From the NCBI RefSeq assembly GCF_030272615.1, contig NC_081406.1, positions 481,342,900-481,406,899 on the forward strand: a stretch of 64,000 nucleotides of DNA, in the 5' to 3' direction. The position numbers were made by a program, and so were the translations under genes. This document shows, one piece after another, positions 23,054 through 36,394 of this stretch. Source of the DNA: Cryptomeria japonica (taxonomy: Eukaryota; Streptophyta; Pinopsida; Cupressales; Cupressaceae). How positions within the stretch are numbered: the first letter of the stretch is position 1; each line of letters starts with the position of its first letter. The notes beneath the pieces were generated by a model. The model was not told the origin of the DNA and did no database searches. It saw nothing but the letters and a program-made list of their open reading frames with translations.

Positions 23054-26000
23054 ATGGCATCCACCTCTGCAATTGAATACATAGCAAACCCTACTATTGT
23101 TGACGTAATAAAAAGACCTAGGCCCGTATTTCAGTTAGTTCCCGAGATAGCAAAGAAGTATGATACCTTAGGTGCATTTTCTCAAATTCCTAAGGGAGTT
23201 GTATATGCTGAAGACCCCAGAATGTACATCCACTACAACATTGAAGAGTTAGGAGATGAGGAAATCAAAACCATGTATAAAACCATGATATGTGATAACA
23301 CCGGCAATGTTAAAGATGAACACAAGATTATTGAAACCCTAGGATTTACAGAAATCCTTAGCATTCCCGAATTTCCTAAGGATGTGATTAGGATAGTCTT
23401 AAGCAGAGTACATGGAGAATTTTTCTGGTTAGATGCAATCCATAAGATCACCAAGGAAGCTATGAAAGCTATCACAGGGTTGCCGACCACCGGTAAGAGG
23501 CCAGATAAAACAAAAAAGGTTCCCAATGACCTAGTTACAAAACTGACTGGTGCAACATTTGACAAGAGGTCTCTAAGGGTTAATGATGTAAAAGATATCA
23601 ATGTGAGATTTATCAGTATGATATTAGGTTATAAAGCCACTCATGCTAATAGACTTAATTCAGTTTCAAGTTTATGCATTAAGAGTGCTTATGATATGGT
23701 AGCAGACAATGCAAAAATTGACATATGTGAATGGTTAAAGGATGAACTAATTGACAACCTTGGAAAGATCAAGAAGGACAAGAAAGGAACTTTTAGATTT
23801 GGAAATCTGTTAGTATGCCTAATGCTACACATAACAAAATAGGTTCCCGATATAGGTTATAAAGAACTTGGATATGACATACCGGTAGGAAAATAATTGA
23901 CTGAACTATTCAATAACATGGGTGAGAACAAGGAAAACAATATTGATGACTTCTTTCAAGCATTAAAGACCAAAATGAAGAAAAGAGTAAGGTTATCTCA
24001 GAAAATAGTAGACAAATACAAAGATGATATATGCTTTGTTATTAAGAAAGATGAAATCTGGATGGAAGCGGTCATCCCAAGGACAATTTGGGTAACCAAG
24101 ATGGGCTATGAAATAGATGATCACATAGTTGAAACATATGCTAAAGCACTTCTGGAAGCCCCCAATGAACCTAAGGAAGAAGTATTTGGTAGTGCTAAGA
24201 CTATAGAAAGCCAAATACAATCAAATAAAAGAGTAAAGAAGGTTGAGGCATTTGTAAGGAAAGGGTCCAGACAAGCAAAAGCCATTAAGGAAGATGTATT
24301 GAAGAAAATCGGCATAACAGAGGATGAGTTGGCAGCTCCACAACCTGAAACTCATCTATCACCGATAGGTACCTCTTTGGAAGGTGACATGCCAGCAACT
24401 TTTAAAAGAGTTGTAAGAAAAAGAGATCCCTCACCGACAACCACAGCTTCACCTAGAAGAACAAGGCAAAAGCAACAAGCAGTGAGATCTCCGGTTAGAA
24501 AGGCCACACCAAAGAAGAAACTGACACCTAAGAAGAAGAAAAGGACAAATAGAGACTTGGCCCCTCTTGATGTACTGCTAAATGAAATCACAGAGGAAGG
24601 AAAACTGAAGAACATAGAGAAAATTTATGACACTCTAACAGCTGATGAGAAAGAGCAAGTTGAGAACAGTGTTATATTGCATATGGACATGTACAATAAA
24701 TTCTTGATGGAAGTAGTAAATGAAATTCCTGATGAATTATTCAAAAGACTTGAGGCCAGAAGGCAAGCAGTGATAGAATTAGATAAGAAAATAAAATTGA
24801 GAAGCTACTTGCTGTATATCTGGTAAACTCTCCAAAAGAAATTGATGATTTGATTGCTCAAGCAAACCAGTCAGTATTCTCTACTGCACACTGACATATT
24901 TCACTAATGGTAGGACGAGTTAATGAAGTGACAGAGGAAACAGAAGATGGATGGGATATATTCCTGGTTGACAAAGAAAAACAAGAAGAGTACAGGAACC
25001 CTAAACCTATAAAGGTATATCGGAAAGATAAAGACAAAGGGAAAGGTAAAGTTGGTGGACCACCAAGCATCAAAGTTAAAGACAACCTACCCCCACCGGT
25101 GAAAATAACAACTATTGAAGAACAACCGATAGCAGAAAGTATGGATGTAGAGGATAATAATCCTAATTCTGAAGTCCTATACACTGTGGATGTTGATACT
25201 CAGAAGATCAACATAGTAGTAGATAAAGATACAACTAATAAGTCAGATATGGCTAATGAGCCTCCGGTAGCAGGGAAAACAGAGAAACCGGCAGAAGATA
25301 CAGAGAAAAAGGTAGAGACTGAGTCATAGATAGAGACAACACAACATATAGAGAAACCAACAGAGCTAAAGGCTCCAGAACAACATCAACCGAAACAGGT
25401 ACATAAGGAAACAGTGCCACTAGTAACTAGTGAAGTAGGAAAACCAGTGCTTAAAGAAATGCAGACACAAATTGACCTACCAGAGGTTAATACAAGCATG
25501 GTTACTTCCACCAGTACTCAGATTGTTGGATCATCATCAACATTCAAATCAACAAATGTGACTGAGGTATTAATTGATTCTATCAAGAAAATAACTGACT
25601 GCAGCTCACAGGCTTACAAAGCAATTGATGATTCTATACCAATTTTGAAGGTAATAGCTCCCAACTGTAATATAGATAATAAAGATTCTTTAGGACAGTT
25701 GGATACATTGTGTAAATATATCTTAGAAAACATTGAGAAAATAAAGGAAGATTCAGTAAAGGGTAAGGTAGAGATTGAAAAGCAAAAATTCTTTGATGAG
25801 GAAATAAAGAAGTGTAATAGAGATTTTGACACACTTCTACCAGAACTATGTAATTTGTTGAAAGAATACAAAAATCTGTATAAAGATACATGTAAAACAA
25901 ACTTTTTGACTGTAGATATTGACAAGAAAATAAGCAAGGCACATGATGAGATAAATAAAATTGCAGACAACTTTGTCAACTCACCTGATACACTATTAGT

Positions 26001-26313
26001 TTTTGAAGAGAAAATAACAAATCTTGAGGAAGAATTACTCAAATTGGAAAGAGAGAAAGAAAGAATAATAAACAAGGCAAAACATTTGAGATCTAAACTA
26101 AGTCCAAGATTGGACTATTTAGCATCTCTGCGGAAGGAAATTTCTGAGGCATTAACACAGGGAAACAAAACACGGGCAGAGCATTTGCAGCATCTCACCG
26201 GTACAGTGAAGAGAACTGAGACAACAATAAAAGATAGTAAGAAGTTTATGGATAGTATAAACTTAATTTTGGGAGATCTTTTTCAGATTCTAACTACCCA
26301 GCTACAAGGTTGA
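23054..26313 (+). pseudogene. ORF2 of family B, homologous to family A ORF2
   Basis: About 1,086 codons from ATG 23054 to TGA 26311-26313. Stops lie at 23840 (TAG), 23894 (TAA) and 25327 (TAG), and the frame changes near 24805. Shared features with family A in the same order: LSRVHGEFFW plus KITKEAMKAITGLP; a hydrophobic GNLLVCLMLHITK ending the first domain; KYKDDICFVIKKD with MGYEID; a basic stretch with KRVVRKRDPS, SPRRTRQKQQ and TPKKKK; an acidic Glu/Thr/Pro linker; and a long C-terminal coiled coil (25414-26313). It is the last gene before the polypurine tract, where Sireviruses carry env-like genes. Env kinship is inference from position; I see no signal peptide or clear membrane anchor. 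Confidence 0.75.
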
Positions 26314-26516
26314 GGTTATGGATAGATGAAACTACAAACTCTACTGACATCTTGACAACCTTTGTCATTGATGCCAAAGGGGGAGTAGTGGGATGAGAAA
26401 GTTCAAAACACAGGAATCATATGCTTAGGGGGAGCTCTCACATTTTTGGTAACATTTTTGGACTGCACACTTTTGAACACTTTTTGAAATTTCTCATGAG
26501 TGTTGCCATCAATGCC

Positions 26517-26528
26517 AAAGGGGGAGAT
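26517..26528 (+). other. Polypurine tract of element B
   Basis: AAAGGGGGAGAT abuts the 3' LTR. It lies in the loop of an inverted repeat formed by 26501-26519 and 26575-26593. Confidence 0.88.
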
Positions 26529-27333
26529 TGTTGGCATAGGCACACTCCAATGAGACATTGTATGTGATTGAAGGTTTTGTCATTGATGGAAACCTTGCAA
26601 TCCTATGGCACTGGCAAGACATTATACCAACAAAGCATTACACTGACAAGATAGTGCACTAGCATCAGCAGATCACACTCTACACTGGCATCGACACAGA
26701 AGAAAGAAAGTATGCCGGCATTGAGGCTGACAGGATTTTTGTTATACAATATTTTGTTTATTATTGTAAGCCGACTTGGTAAATTGTAAAATGACTCTTA
26801 TATATAAAGGAGATCATTGTAGACATTTGTAATGATGATGTAGGAGCATAAAAGAAAATATTAGGCAGACCTAATGTGCGAAATATAGGTCAAGGGGTAT
26901 ATGTAAAGAACAAAGTAGAAACCGGTACTGAATCTGGCATTGAAGATGCTATTGTAAAGCAGTACAAGTTATTGGATTAGTATAATCCTTATTTGTAAGT
27001 CAGTGTGACTTCCCATTGAGCAGTGAGCTCTAGGCAGTTGGCCTTCCTGCATGTGCAGGCCCCTATTGTAAGTAATATTCTCTTATTGGCCAGTGAGTGA
27101 ATATTGTGGGTCACAAATCCCACCGAGGTTTTTTCCACACCAGGTTTCCTCATTAACATCTTGTGTTATGGTGTACTTTTCATGTGGATATTCTTGATTC
27201 TGTTTATTGCATTATTTCTTGCATAATGGTACACTGTTATATTATGTTCTGCATGTTTTAACTTAAGAAATTCTTATTACCGGTTAGATACTGATTCACC
27301 CCCCCCCTCTTAGTATGTGTGGGACCCCTAACA
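26529..27333 (+). repeat. 3' LTR of element B
   Basis: 805 bp, roughly 97% identical by eye to the 5' LTR. The 2-bp length difference includes a longer C-run near the end. Confidence 0.92.
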
Positions 27334-27338
27334 TAATA
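27334..27338. repeat. Target site duplication of element B, right
   Basis: TAATA, identical to 20784-20788. Confidence 0.9.
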
Positions 27339-30135
27339 TTGGGTAATATTGATAGTGATCTTGATTTTTTTGCATGATCCGATGATCAAAACATGATAAT
27401 ATAACTAACTATTGTCTAAATAATTACTACTACTAACTATTTATGGAAAATCCATGTAAGCTAGTGACACGCCAAATATGCAAATGTTGTTCAAATTTTA
27501 CTAAGAATCTTAACAAAATGGAAAATATAAATTTGATATAAAAGAAATGCAAAGTTTTCTCTTAAGTATAAAGTGAGGAAAGTTCCTTCAAAGATAATTC
27601 CCAATTGGAGTCAACTAGTAATAGAGGATATTTATTAATTAATAATCTAAGGAATTGTTGGGGGGTTTTGATCTTGCTACCATATATGAGGATTTCAATG
27701 TGAGAAAACTAAAATTGTTGAGTGTTTGTTTTGTTCTGAAGCCTAAGGAAACTATGTGGTGTTGTCTTCTTTGAATCTTGTAGCCCCCACAATTGGTAAA
27801 ATTAATTCCAATACTTTTGGAAACCATAAAAAAATTCAAAGCTAAGTAGAATCCTCCCAGAATCACCAAAGTATCTTGCTCAACAAAAACAAATATTTTT
27901 CAAAACATTATTGTCAACATTTAAATATTATTAATAAAAAATTATTTAACCAATACTATGCAATTTATAAATAACATTAATTCAATGTGACATAAAGGTG
28001 GACACGAAAAAAATGATGTATATTATTTATGAAATTGTTGGGACCAAATTTAATCTCATTTGGCCATACCTATCAAATGATTCCATTTTGAGTGGATTGA
28101 GAGTGGGGGGTGAGATTTATCTTCCTAAGATGCACCAATCCATCATGTTTGTCGACATGAACAGTCTCCCCACCAAGGCCATACTAAAATCATATCCAAC
28201 TCCAAGTGTAGGCTCCTCATTCCTCCTATTAAACCTCATCATAGAGTCACTATTCCAACACATAATACCTATAAATAAGAGATCAAAAGACCATCTCATG
28301 CCAACCAAACTCCAATTACATCATTATAACCTCTAAAAACTCCAAAGGAAAAATGACCAGTATAGTTAATATTAGAAGAATACCTCAAATCACTGTCAAA
28401 TTTTCAATTACAAAGTTATGAACTCTAAATAACATAATGATTTATATTTTTTTTATAAAATATTATCTACCTCCAATGGATAGATCTGCTCCTAAGAAAA
28501 CTATATGATTCCAAGAATGCAAAAAGAAATGATTTAGATCCTCGATGGCATAATATCACAATATTGATAAAGATCCCACTATAAGTGATCTAAAGATACT
28601 CATGGTATCATGAAAATTTCTTAATTGAGGATCAGATGTGGCCCCCACATAATCAAAGAACTAGATTGCAACATTAAGTTCTTGCAAAGAGAAAAGTAAA
28701 ATCAAGATCTCTAATGGGAGATAATTACAAAAAGTTCCAAAAGAAATAATCGCTACTAACCCAAATTACTCTTACAAGAAAGTTACATAAAAATCCCAAA
28801 GAAATCCACCATGAATCACAAGTACTCTATTCATCCATTTCATTGTCTTAGTGGCATGATGACTTATGGACCACCAACACAAAAATGTGCAACACCATAC
28901 TGTCTAAAAAGTCTACATCCAAAATGTGTTGCATCAAGACATCATTAACACTTCACTGATCTATGGGTATAGATAGTCCCCGTCCAACTTACCTATACAC
29001 CATGTGATATAGATAGCCCACAAAACTATATAATTTGTAAATCTCAAAGAAATAAAACATGGATCCACCACAATGTAAACCCAAGAGCAAGAAAAATCAA
29101 CATCACATTAATAGTAGGAAAATCAAAGATAATAAGATAATCATGTAGATTCTTCACCACTTAAACACTAGATCAAACTTGGATCCAAGTTATTGCAAAT
29201 CCATGATAAACTACTCATAGTTCAACAACCCATCAAGCAATCACTACATTTAGTGATAGATTGTGTGTTGACACCTCTATATCAAAAAAGATACACACAA
29301 CCTCAAACCATTCTCAATGTGTGCATATGAACATGTTGTAACTATTTTGCATCCAAAACCACCCCTATGAGAGTCACAATCCAACAAAGTCTCTCCAAAG
29401 ATATACAAAACCATAAATTTTAGTTAATAATGTAAAACCTACAAAACCATCCATGTCAAAGACATGCATATAACTTTGAATCCACTTCATCTATAATGTC
29501 CATAATTCTAAATAGATTAAAACTATTAAACCAAAAATAGACTCAAAACATAGATAAGAAAAACCTACAAAACTGATATATAGTCAACATGAATCTAAAA
29601 CATACAAATGCTATGATCTAATAATACTAAAGAGGTTATTGAGGAACTCTAGGTCAACTCAACAACCATCCCATGTACTCATATAAATAACCATGTCATG
29701 TTAAATCTTTATGTATAGAAGAACCTCTATGACACCATGATCGCCACCCTTAATGTACCTAAATCAAACTCCCCTTGAAATGAGAACTAGAGTCTTATGT
29801 TTGTGTTTTCCATGTGCCCAAAATCAAATACATTAAAAAAATCTATAGAGACTAGGTGACGAAATACTTGATATACCATGAAGTTCTTGAAAAATAGTCT
29901 TCCATCACCTATAAGAATTCCAAAGTTGGACACTATGGACAAAAGATGTGACCTATTGAATAAATGAGAGAAAAACTAGCACCCACATGTAATTTTCTAT
30001 CATAAAAAATAAATTTAAAAAAAGCTCTAATATAATTGCAAAATGTTTGAATATAGCTTTCCATTAACTATAAGAAGTCAAAAGTTAGACATAGTAGGCA
30101 AAAGTTATGCCTAAAAATAAAATCACTCCATTAAG
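27339..30135. other. No recognisable gene or element
   Basis: AT-rich DNA with many short direct repeats. The longest open frame (27998-28336) has no recognisable domain and biased composition, so I do not call it a gene. Confidence 0.6.
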
Positions 30136-30149
30136 AACAATAAAAAGCA
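30136..30149. repeat. 14-bp direct repeat, left flank of the LINE
   Basis: AACAATAAAAAGCA directly before the LINE; the same 14 bases follow its 3' end at 38240-38253. This fits a LINE target duplication. Confidence 0.8.
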
Positions 30150-30154
30150 GCAAA

Positions 30155-32032
30155 ATGAGGATGAGCGGGGAGGAGAAGGGGAGCGGTTAGGCCCAAAAAT
30201 CAATTTTTTTGGGTGGGAGCACTGGTTCAACAACAGGACAGTATGCAACAGGAGATTCAGGGAGTTCTGTAGAAAATGAGAGTTCAGATGGTAAGGAACC
30301 CGATGTTCCTTTGGACTCGGGGGACCCAAGTGGGGGTCCCAGATCATGTGAGGAGCATATAGCAGGAGGCAAGCAAAATGGTCAGGTTCAAAATTTAAAT
30401 TTGGGAGGCGGTAAGCGGTTCAGAGGACACAGTGGAAGGAAAAGAATCTAATGGGAAGGATCTCAAGAACTCGCCGAATTCAGGGGATCTAAAGGGGGGA
30501 CCCAGATTGATTGGACATATTGGTAAATAGTCCTCTTTGTTTGGGGTCAAACCTAAAGGTAAGTCATCCTTGCCCCCGGTAAAAAATACCTCAAATGTGT
30601 CTTAGGGTAAGTTCACCATTTCTGTTCCTGACCAAATTATAGATCATAACATTGCTCGAATGGAAAACACTTTGATTGGCAATTTTTTTGGGATGAGATT
30701 GAACATTGAGGTCATTCGTGGGTTTGTTAAGAGGAAATGGAACTTGAAAGGTTAGGTAGATGTGGTTGCTATGAACAAAGGATGCCTGTCCTTTTCTTTC
30801 TCTTGTGAGGAGGATCACAGAAACATCCTTTGCAACGGGACTTGGGCGATAGGCAAATATTTTATGTATATCTAGAATGGGTACCCTAATGCAGGAAGAG
30901 AAATTTTTTTTGTGGTCCAAGTTCCAGTTTGGATAAAGTTACCTGGGCTCCCAATGGAATATTGGGAGGAAGATGTGTTTGCAGGAATAGCCAATGCCTT
31001 CGGGGAGCTTATCGCCATTGATCCAGTCACGACATCCAGAAGAAGACTTATTTATGCCAGAATCTACATAGGAGTTGGGCCCGAAATGGATGTGCCAGAG
31101 GAAATAGAGATAGAATCAAAACTTGGCAAATGGAAGCAAAATATTGTTTACAAAACAATCCCTTTTGCATGCTTTCACTGTAAGAAAGTAGGGCGCTGGG
31201 CTAAAAAATGCCCAAGTAATGTGGTCAAATCTAAATCCCAAACTAAAGTATGGAAAAAGGTGGACAACTCTTTGAAAGCTTTGCATTTTGATGGTTTGGA
31301 TCAGGAAAAATAGTCCCAGGTTGGAAGGACAGAGGAAGTGTTAGTCAGAGAGTTGGGAATTGAAATGAAGAAAGGAGATAATAAAAAGACCGCCCATCAG
31401 GAAAAGGAGTAGAATGGCAAGGATTCAGATGATGTAGAAAGAGAGTCACAAGTTAGCAAGAAAAAAGAGGAAATGGAAAAGGATAAGATAGATCAAAACT
31501 CAGATAATAGTGAGAATAGAATTAATGATCAAAAGAATAAGGGAGATAATCAATCCAAAGACAATAAAGAGGAAGGATACAATTTTAATTTAGTATCAAA
31601 TTCATTTGAGTTAGATAAGGGAGCAGATTAGATCCAAAATGTACAACCTGATAACATCCTTGATCAAGGGTTGTCGGAGATCTCATTAGCCTCTCCAGCT
31701 AAGGTAAAGTTGACTTTTTCGGAGGAAAATGAGCCAAAATGGGGAGATGAGGAAGACATCAAAAAGGCATTGGGAAAGAGTGAGTCAAAGCAGGAAGAAG
31801 AAGAAGTAATGGAGGATAAAGAAAGATTAAGAATAGAAAAAATAATAACAACAACAACAACAATAGTACATCAACCATAAATACCAGAAGCAGACTTGGG
31901 GATGTGGGAGCTCAGCATACTTCTCCAGGAAGATATTCAAATGCAAAGAAGAGGACTATGGAAACAAGTAAGAACATAGCAGATGGGACTCAAAGAACCA
32001 TCTTTGAGGCAGGTATTTCTAAAAAACCATGA
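30155..32032 (+). pseudogene. LINE ORF1 (DUF4283 domain, zinc knuckle)
   Basis: Starts at ATG 30155 and ends in TGA at 30-32 of 32000, overlapping the ORF2 ATG as ATGA. It has several stops (first at 30188) and frame changes. The DUF4283 RNA-binding-type region spans about 30640-31130 (RMENTLIGNFFG, GTWAIGKYF, WIKLPGLPMEYW). The knuckle at about 31170-31211 reads CFHCKKVGRWAKKC, with the zinc-binding His changed to Arg. A Lys/Glu-rich tail of some 230 codons follows. In plant L1 elements this protein binds the element RNA. Confidence 0.8.
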
Positions 32033-35000
32033 AGATCATCTCTTGGAATATTTGAGGATTGAATAATCCTCACAAACATGATTTATTAAAAAGTATGATG
32101 AGAGACAAAAACCCGGATATTTTTTTTATTCAAGAAACCAAAATGTCAAAGGAAAAGGTAGAAGGATTGAAAATGTTTAGTAATGGAGGAGTTAGTGGTG
32201 GTAGTTCATAAGGAGCCTCGGGAGGTATTGTTACTTTCTAGAATAAAAACAATGTAGATGGAGAAATGCTGATTCAGGACAACAATCTTGCTTGTATCAG
32301 ATTTAAGCATTTGAAAGAAAGCACCTCATGGGTCTTAACTAATGTGTATGCTCCTAACACCAAGAATGGAAGAAGTGATTATTGGAAAAAATTAACCTTG
32401 TTAAGAAGTAGGTTTGCTGAAGATGGGTGGATGATTATGGGGGACTTCAATACCCCTTTGAAGGAAAACGAGAAATAGGGAGGGAGCCAAATCAATCTGG
32501 ACAGTAGATTGGATTTAATGGACTTCATCAATAATAATGCTCTCCATGACCTAGATTTGCAAGGAGTTAAATACACTTGGACTAATAGAAAGAGTGGTGA
32601 GGACTTAATTCAGGTCAGACTTGATAGAGTCCTTATCTCTTTGGATTGGTTTAGTCTTTACTTTTGTTCTTTATCTGCTCACATAAGGGCAGGATCAGAT
32701 CACTATCATATATCCTTCATGGTTGATGCTAAGAATAGAAGAAGACACTTCCGTTATAGATTTGAAAGAATGTGGACTAAACACCCGGATATGGAAAGCA
32801 AAATCAAGGAATGGTGGCAGGTCAGAATTGAAGGTAATTCTATGTATAAAGTGGTCAAAAAGTTGAAGTTTGTGAAAGAAAATGTTAAAAAGTGGAATAA
32901 GGAATGCTTTGGGAACATTTTTGCTTTGAAAGCCACTATTCTTTCAGATCTAAAAGATATTCAGGATGAGATTCAGAATAATGGATATACTAATACTTCA
33001 AGAGATGCTGAAGATAAAATTCTTATGAGATATCATGATATAATAGCAAAAGAAGAAACTTTCTGGAAATAAAGGTAAAGAAATGTTTGGTTGAAGGAAG
33101 GGGACATAAACACTATATACTTTCATATGTCCACTTTAAAACATAAGGCCATCAATAGGATATCATAGATTAAAGTTAATGGTAGAATTGTTGAAGAGGA
33201 AGAATCTATGAGAAAGGTTGTCATGGAGTTTTTCTCCAACCTCCTTGCTAAGGATCAGAATTTGGATCTACAATCTCAAAAGAACCTTATGGAATGTATT
33301 CCAACTATCCTGGAGGTTGACCAGAACTCTTACCTGACTGCTATCCCTTCCAATGATGAGATTCTAAAAGCTGTCAACTCCTTTGAAGGTAACAAGGCTT
33401 TGGGCCCGAATGGTTTTCCCATGTTTTTTTTTCAAATGTATTGGCATATTGTTGGAGATGATGTTTCCAGAGCTGTGAAAGAGTATTTTGGTGCTAGAAG
33501 AATTTTGAAAGAGATAAATGGCACTTTTATTTCTCTTATCCCCAAAAAGATGGGAGCCGATTCCATGGATCTATTTAGACCTATAAGCCTTTGCAACTCT
33601 CTATACAAGATCATCTCTAAGGTTCTGACCTCTAGAATCCTGAAGCTGCTTCCTTCTATGATTTCTCCTCAGCAAAGTGGTTTTGTCCTTGGAAGACAAA
33701 TCTTGGATTTGATAATTTCTGTCCATGAAAACATTCATTCTTTGTCTAGTGCTAAAAAAGAAGGCTTTCTTCTTAAGCTTGACTTATCCAAAGCCTACAA
33801 TAGAGTGGATTGGGATTTAATGATGAAAGTTCTTTCAACTTTTGGTTTTTGTTCTAGAAGTATTAGTCTTATTAGGCAATTAGTCTCTTTGGCTTCTTTT
33901 TCTATCTTAATTAATGGGTCTCCTTCCCCTTTATTCAAGTCCTCAAGGGGACTTAGACAGGGAGATCCTCTATCTTCGGTTATTTTTATTATCATGGCGG
34001 AATGTGTGGGGAGATGCATTGGAAAGCTGGTTGAGAAGGGGGAGTTTTGTGGATTGAAACCATCTTCAGTGGTTCAAGTATGCTCCCATCAATAGTTTGT
34101 GGATGATTCTATAATTATGGGGAAGGCTTCAATGCAGGATTCAAGGAGTTTAAAGAAAGCATTGGACAGTTACAGGTTAGCTACTGGGCAACTTATTAAT
34201 TGGTCTAAAAGTTTTGTTTACTTCATCAATACTCTGGAGAGAAGAAAGATAAAAATAAGCAATATTTTGGTGTGTCAATTGGGGAGTCTTCCTGCTTCCT
34301 ATTTGGGGCTCCCCTTATGCCAAGATCCTCCTGATACTTTCTGGGGAGCTTTGGTGGACAAATTCTATAAGAAGTTAGCAGGTTGGAAGGGTTCTCTTCT
34401 TAGCCAAGCTGGTAAGGTTCATCTGTTGAAATCAACTCTTCAAAGTATTCCTGTTTATGCCATCAAACTTTTTAGAATTCCTACCAAGTTTGCAGAGGTT
34501 ATTGAAAAAATTCAAAGAAATTTTTTGTGGATAGGGGTCGAGGAGAAGAAGAGAATGAATCTGATTGCGTGGGACAAGATTTGTAACCCAATAAGAAAGG
34601 GAGGTTTGGGTCTAAGAAGAATAAGAGACATGAATGAATTTCTTATGGCCAAATAGATTTGGAGAGGGTATAATAACCAGGGAGAATGGAAACTGATATG
34701 GGACAACAACTATAAAAGGCAATATCCTATACTTCTAAGCTTCCTCAATGCGGAAGATATCCCAATTGGATCCAATATCTGGAAAAATGTGTCTAGAACA
34801 AGAGATATAATTGCTAAAAATGTGAAATGGAAGATGGGGAAAGGGAAACTTATCAAATTATGGGAAGACTCCTGGTTGCTCGAGTCCCCTCTGAGTGAAA
34901 GTCTTGATTGGAGTAGATTTTAGAACCATTGCAAGGAAAAATATGGGTGTATGGTGGGTGACTACTGGGAAGATGGATAGTGGAAGGATTTATCTCAAGT

Positions 35001-36221
35001 TGATCCTTCCTTGGGAAGTCTGAACAAAATAATGAACTCCACGGTGGTGGTGGAAGATGAAGATCAATTAATTTGGAAACTCACAGCAAATGGTAAATTT
35101 ACTGTGGCCTCTCTTTATCATCAACAGTTTTCTAAAATGGAGAGTCCTTATTGGGATAAGGCTTGGGTTAAAGGCCTAACCCCTAAAATTAATATTATCT
35201 TATGGACAACCCTTCAAGATAAAATTCTAACAATTGATAACCTTAGAAAAAGAGGTATGTGTATGCCTAGTGTTTGTTTTATTTGTATGCAGAATGAGGA
35301 GACCATCAACCACCTACTCTTTCATTGTCCCTTCTCTGATGCTGTCTGGGGAAGATGTTTGAATCACTTCAATATCAGTTGGAGTTTCCCGGAATCAATT
35401 CAAGAGGTTTTTAATTCTTGGCAGCACCCATCAAGGAATAAGTCTACTATTTTGTTGTGAAAATTGGCTTTACCCTATATGTGTTGGGGTATATGGAAAG
35501 AGAGAAATGAAAGAGTGTTCAGAGAGAAGGTGTCTAAGGCTCAAATTGTGTTTGAGAAAATAAAAAGAAACATATTGGAAAATATTAATATCATAGGTGG
35601 TATTGCTAATCCTCAAGACAAGGATGATCAAATAATCTTCAAGAAGTGGAGATTAAAAGGAAGTGATCACTTTCAGACTAATCCTAGAGAGGGTGTGAAA
35701 TGGGAATATCCTCCAAATGGCTGGATGAACATAAACTTTGATGGAGCTTCAAAGGGAATCCTGGTATTGCGGGATGTGGTGTGGTCCTAAGGGACAAATG
35801 GGGAAAATGCAAAATTATTAAATGCATACCTATACGAAATCAGACTAATCATGTTGTTGAGGCTATGGTGGCTTATCATGGGATGGTCCTAGCAAAGGAA
35901 GCCAACTGCAACAGAGTCTGGTGTGAAGGAGACTCATTGAATATAATAAACTATTTGAACAAGGAGTTCCCACCATCTTGGTCAATAAACAATGCTATTA
36001 AAGTAGCGAAGAAAATAAGTGATACATTTGAAATGTGTGTTTTCACACACGTGTACAGGGAAGCAAATTCATGTGTTGACTGGGCCACCAACCTGGCCTG
36101 TCAAATGGAGGAAATCATTACTATTAATGGTGAAAGAAAACTTGCATGTGAAGCGAAATCCTTTTTTGATCTGGACTGTATCCAGACGAGGCAACATGGC
36201 ACCATCAACTATAATTTCTAA
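32029..36221 (+). pseudogene. LINE ORF2 (endonuclease, reverse transcriptase, RNase H)
   Basis: A single frame persists from ATG 32029 to about 35757, then shifts by a 1-base deletion into the RNase H frame ending at 36221; about a dozen stops interrupt it. The apurinic-type endonuclease shows FIQETKM, GDFNTPL and GSDHYHISF. The reverse transcriptase shows ALGPNGFP (33403-), FRPISLCNSLYKIISK, QSGFVLGRQI, LDLSKAYNRVDW (33778-), SRGLRQGDPLS and FVDD (34096-34107), with a TAG codon at 34093-34095 directly before it. A zf-RVT motif CFICMQNEETINHLLFHC lies near 35275-35330. RNase H residues include NINFDGAS, VWCEGDS and VYREANS. Confidence 0.9.
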
Positions 36222-36394
36222 ATGCTTCTTCCACTTATTTAGATGCAGGTTTACAATGGTGGTGATGAGCATGTATTTAAGTGTCTTTTCATAATTGCTT
36301 GGCATGGATTCATGACTGTTTTTCAGGGCAACTACAGAAACCAGAGAAGAAGAATCAGAGCAGAGAGAAGGAAATTTAGTGATTGCAAAGGAAA

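Larger units (their letters stand above)
20789..27333 (+). mobile_element. Full-length non-autonomous LTR retrotransposon, family B
   Basis: LTRs of 803 and 805 bp (TGTTGGCATA...CCTAACA), a perfect 5-bp target duplication TAATA, a perfect primer site and a polypurine tract define a complete insertion. The 4.9 kb interior holds only a coiled-coil/zinc-knuckle gag-like gene and an ORF2 homologous to that of family A. No protease, integrase, reverse transcriptase or RNase H motifs are visible, so it could not move by itself. LTR modules resemble those of the Copia element at 53409-60112. Confidence 0.92.

Noticed and set aside
27998-28336. 112-codon open frame
   Set aside because: No recognisable domain, no neighbours, composition like the surrounding non-coding DNA.
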